Shown here: piece by piece, positions 49,195-49,419 of the stretch
Layout of the letters: every line of letters begins with the position of its first letter
Numbering within the stretch: position 1 is the first letter of the stretch
The notes under the pieces: model-generated
What the model was told of the DNA's origin: nothing
Database searches by the model: none
The model's input: the letters and a program-made list of their open reading frames with translations, nothing else
Source: DAOUBF01 sp034432795
GTDB taxonomy: Bacteria; Chloroflexota; Anaerolineae; DSLN01
Assembly (NCBI GenBank): GCA_034432795.1
Contig: DAOUBF010000035.1
Span: 1 to 49,419, forward strand
Length of the DNA: 49,419 nt
Reading direction: 5' to 3'
Translations under genes and position numbers: made by a program

Positions 49195-49237
49195 GCGGGG
49201 ATCCGGGCGCTACGGGCGAAAGCGCTCACGTACCGGA
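49195..49237 (+). pseudogene. Duplicated scrap of the carB 3' end
   Basis: These 43 bases match 48631-48673 in carB at 39 positions and encode the same Ala-Gly-Ile-Arg-Ala-Leu-Arg-Ala-Lys stretch. Same orientation, beyond hicAB: hicAB may have inserted between two copies or brought about the duplication. Confidence 0.7.
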
Positions 49238-49293
49238 TCACCCCTCCCCCCTCTCGCTAGGTTGGGAAGGAGGGGGCAAATCTCCTGCTGTTG

Positions 49294-49325
49294 CTGTAGG
49301 GGCGCACGGCTGTGCGCCCCTACAG
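49294..49325. repeat. 14-base-arm palindrome, GTAGGGGC type
   Basis: CTGTAGGGGCGCAC pairs with GTGCGCCCCTACAG across four bases. It resembles the hairpin at 22788-22818. The remaining bases to the window end hold a partial C/G-run element (49244-49277) and a GAAATGCAC motif near 49362, with no complete gene. Confidence 0.6.
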
Positions 49326-49419
49326 ACGCGATTTCAATCACATGGCTGCCCCCATGTGAAATGCACTCTGGCGAGGCTGTCAGCGAAGCGGAGGAAACGG
49401 ATGGATGTTCTTATTCATG

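Overview
The window is high-GC bacterial DNA, most likely from a Chloroflexota bacterium of the Anaerolineae type. This is inferred from the protein style and gene order rather than from a 16S gene, because none is present. Extracytoplasmic proteins carry long Thr-Pro-rich linkers. The run rplI, a zinc-ribbon protein, a RodZ-like protein, rimO and a ParB-like gene is typical of that group. Several strong promoters place the transcript start on, or within about 10 bases of, the start codon, which suggests leaderless mRNAs.

Region 1 (1 to about 15,480) is the right-hand part of an integrated plasmid-like or conjugative/mobilizable element; its left end lies outside the window. It carries an ExeA-type AAA ATPase overlapping a ribbon-helix-helix protein, a winged-helix replication initiator whose coding sequence contains three evenly spaced palindromes, and radC. 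A variable cargo patch follows, with a Phd/PIN toxin-antitoxin pair, an amber-interrupted gene, small genes and a radC remnant. Next come two modules that each pair a replication-relaxation-like protein with a VirD4/TraG-like ATPase, separated by membrane proteins and a divergent TPR gene. The second ATPase is split by an in-frame TAG. Excisionase and tyrosine integrase genes close the element beside the rplI promoter.

Region 2 (about 15,600 to 33,250) is host chromosome. It holds ribosomal protein L9, RodZ-like, RimO, a ParB-like protein, a secreted S8 protease, LipB, CysS, a large glycosidase-like protein, a flippase-like membrane protein, tRNA-Ser(CGA), an FtsB-like protein, tRNA-Leu(CAG), a peptide-type ABC solute-binding protein and SecG. 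Two AbrB/PIN pairs sit among these genes.

Region 3 (about 33,500 to 44,060) is an envelope and ligase region. It has an FHA protein, a membrane-anchored C39-like/TPR protein, MurJ, a GT4 glycosyltransferase and an unusual GT9-GT26 fusion, then a toxin-antitoxin patch. A pair of ATP-grasp genes of unknown substrate follows, one conventional and one circularly permuted.

Region 4 (44,100 to the end) is carA-carB driven by a near-leaderless promoter. It is followed by hicA-hicB, a duplicated scrap of the carB 3' end, and repeats.

Small palindromic repeats are scattered between genes, and some appear to have been absorbed into coding sequence in lipB, cysS and carB. No CRISPR array, rRNA gene or intact insertion sequence was seen.
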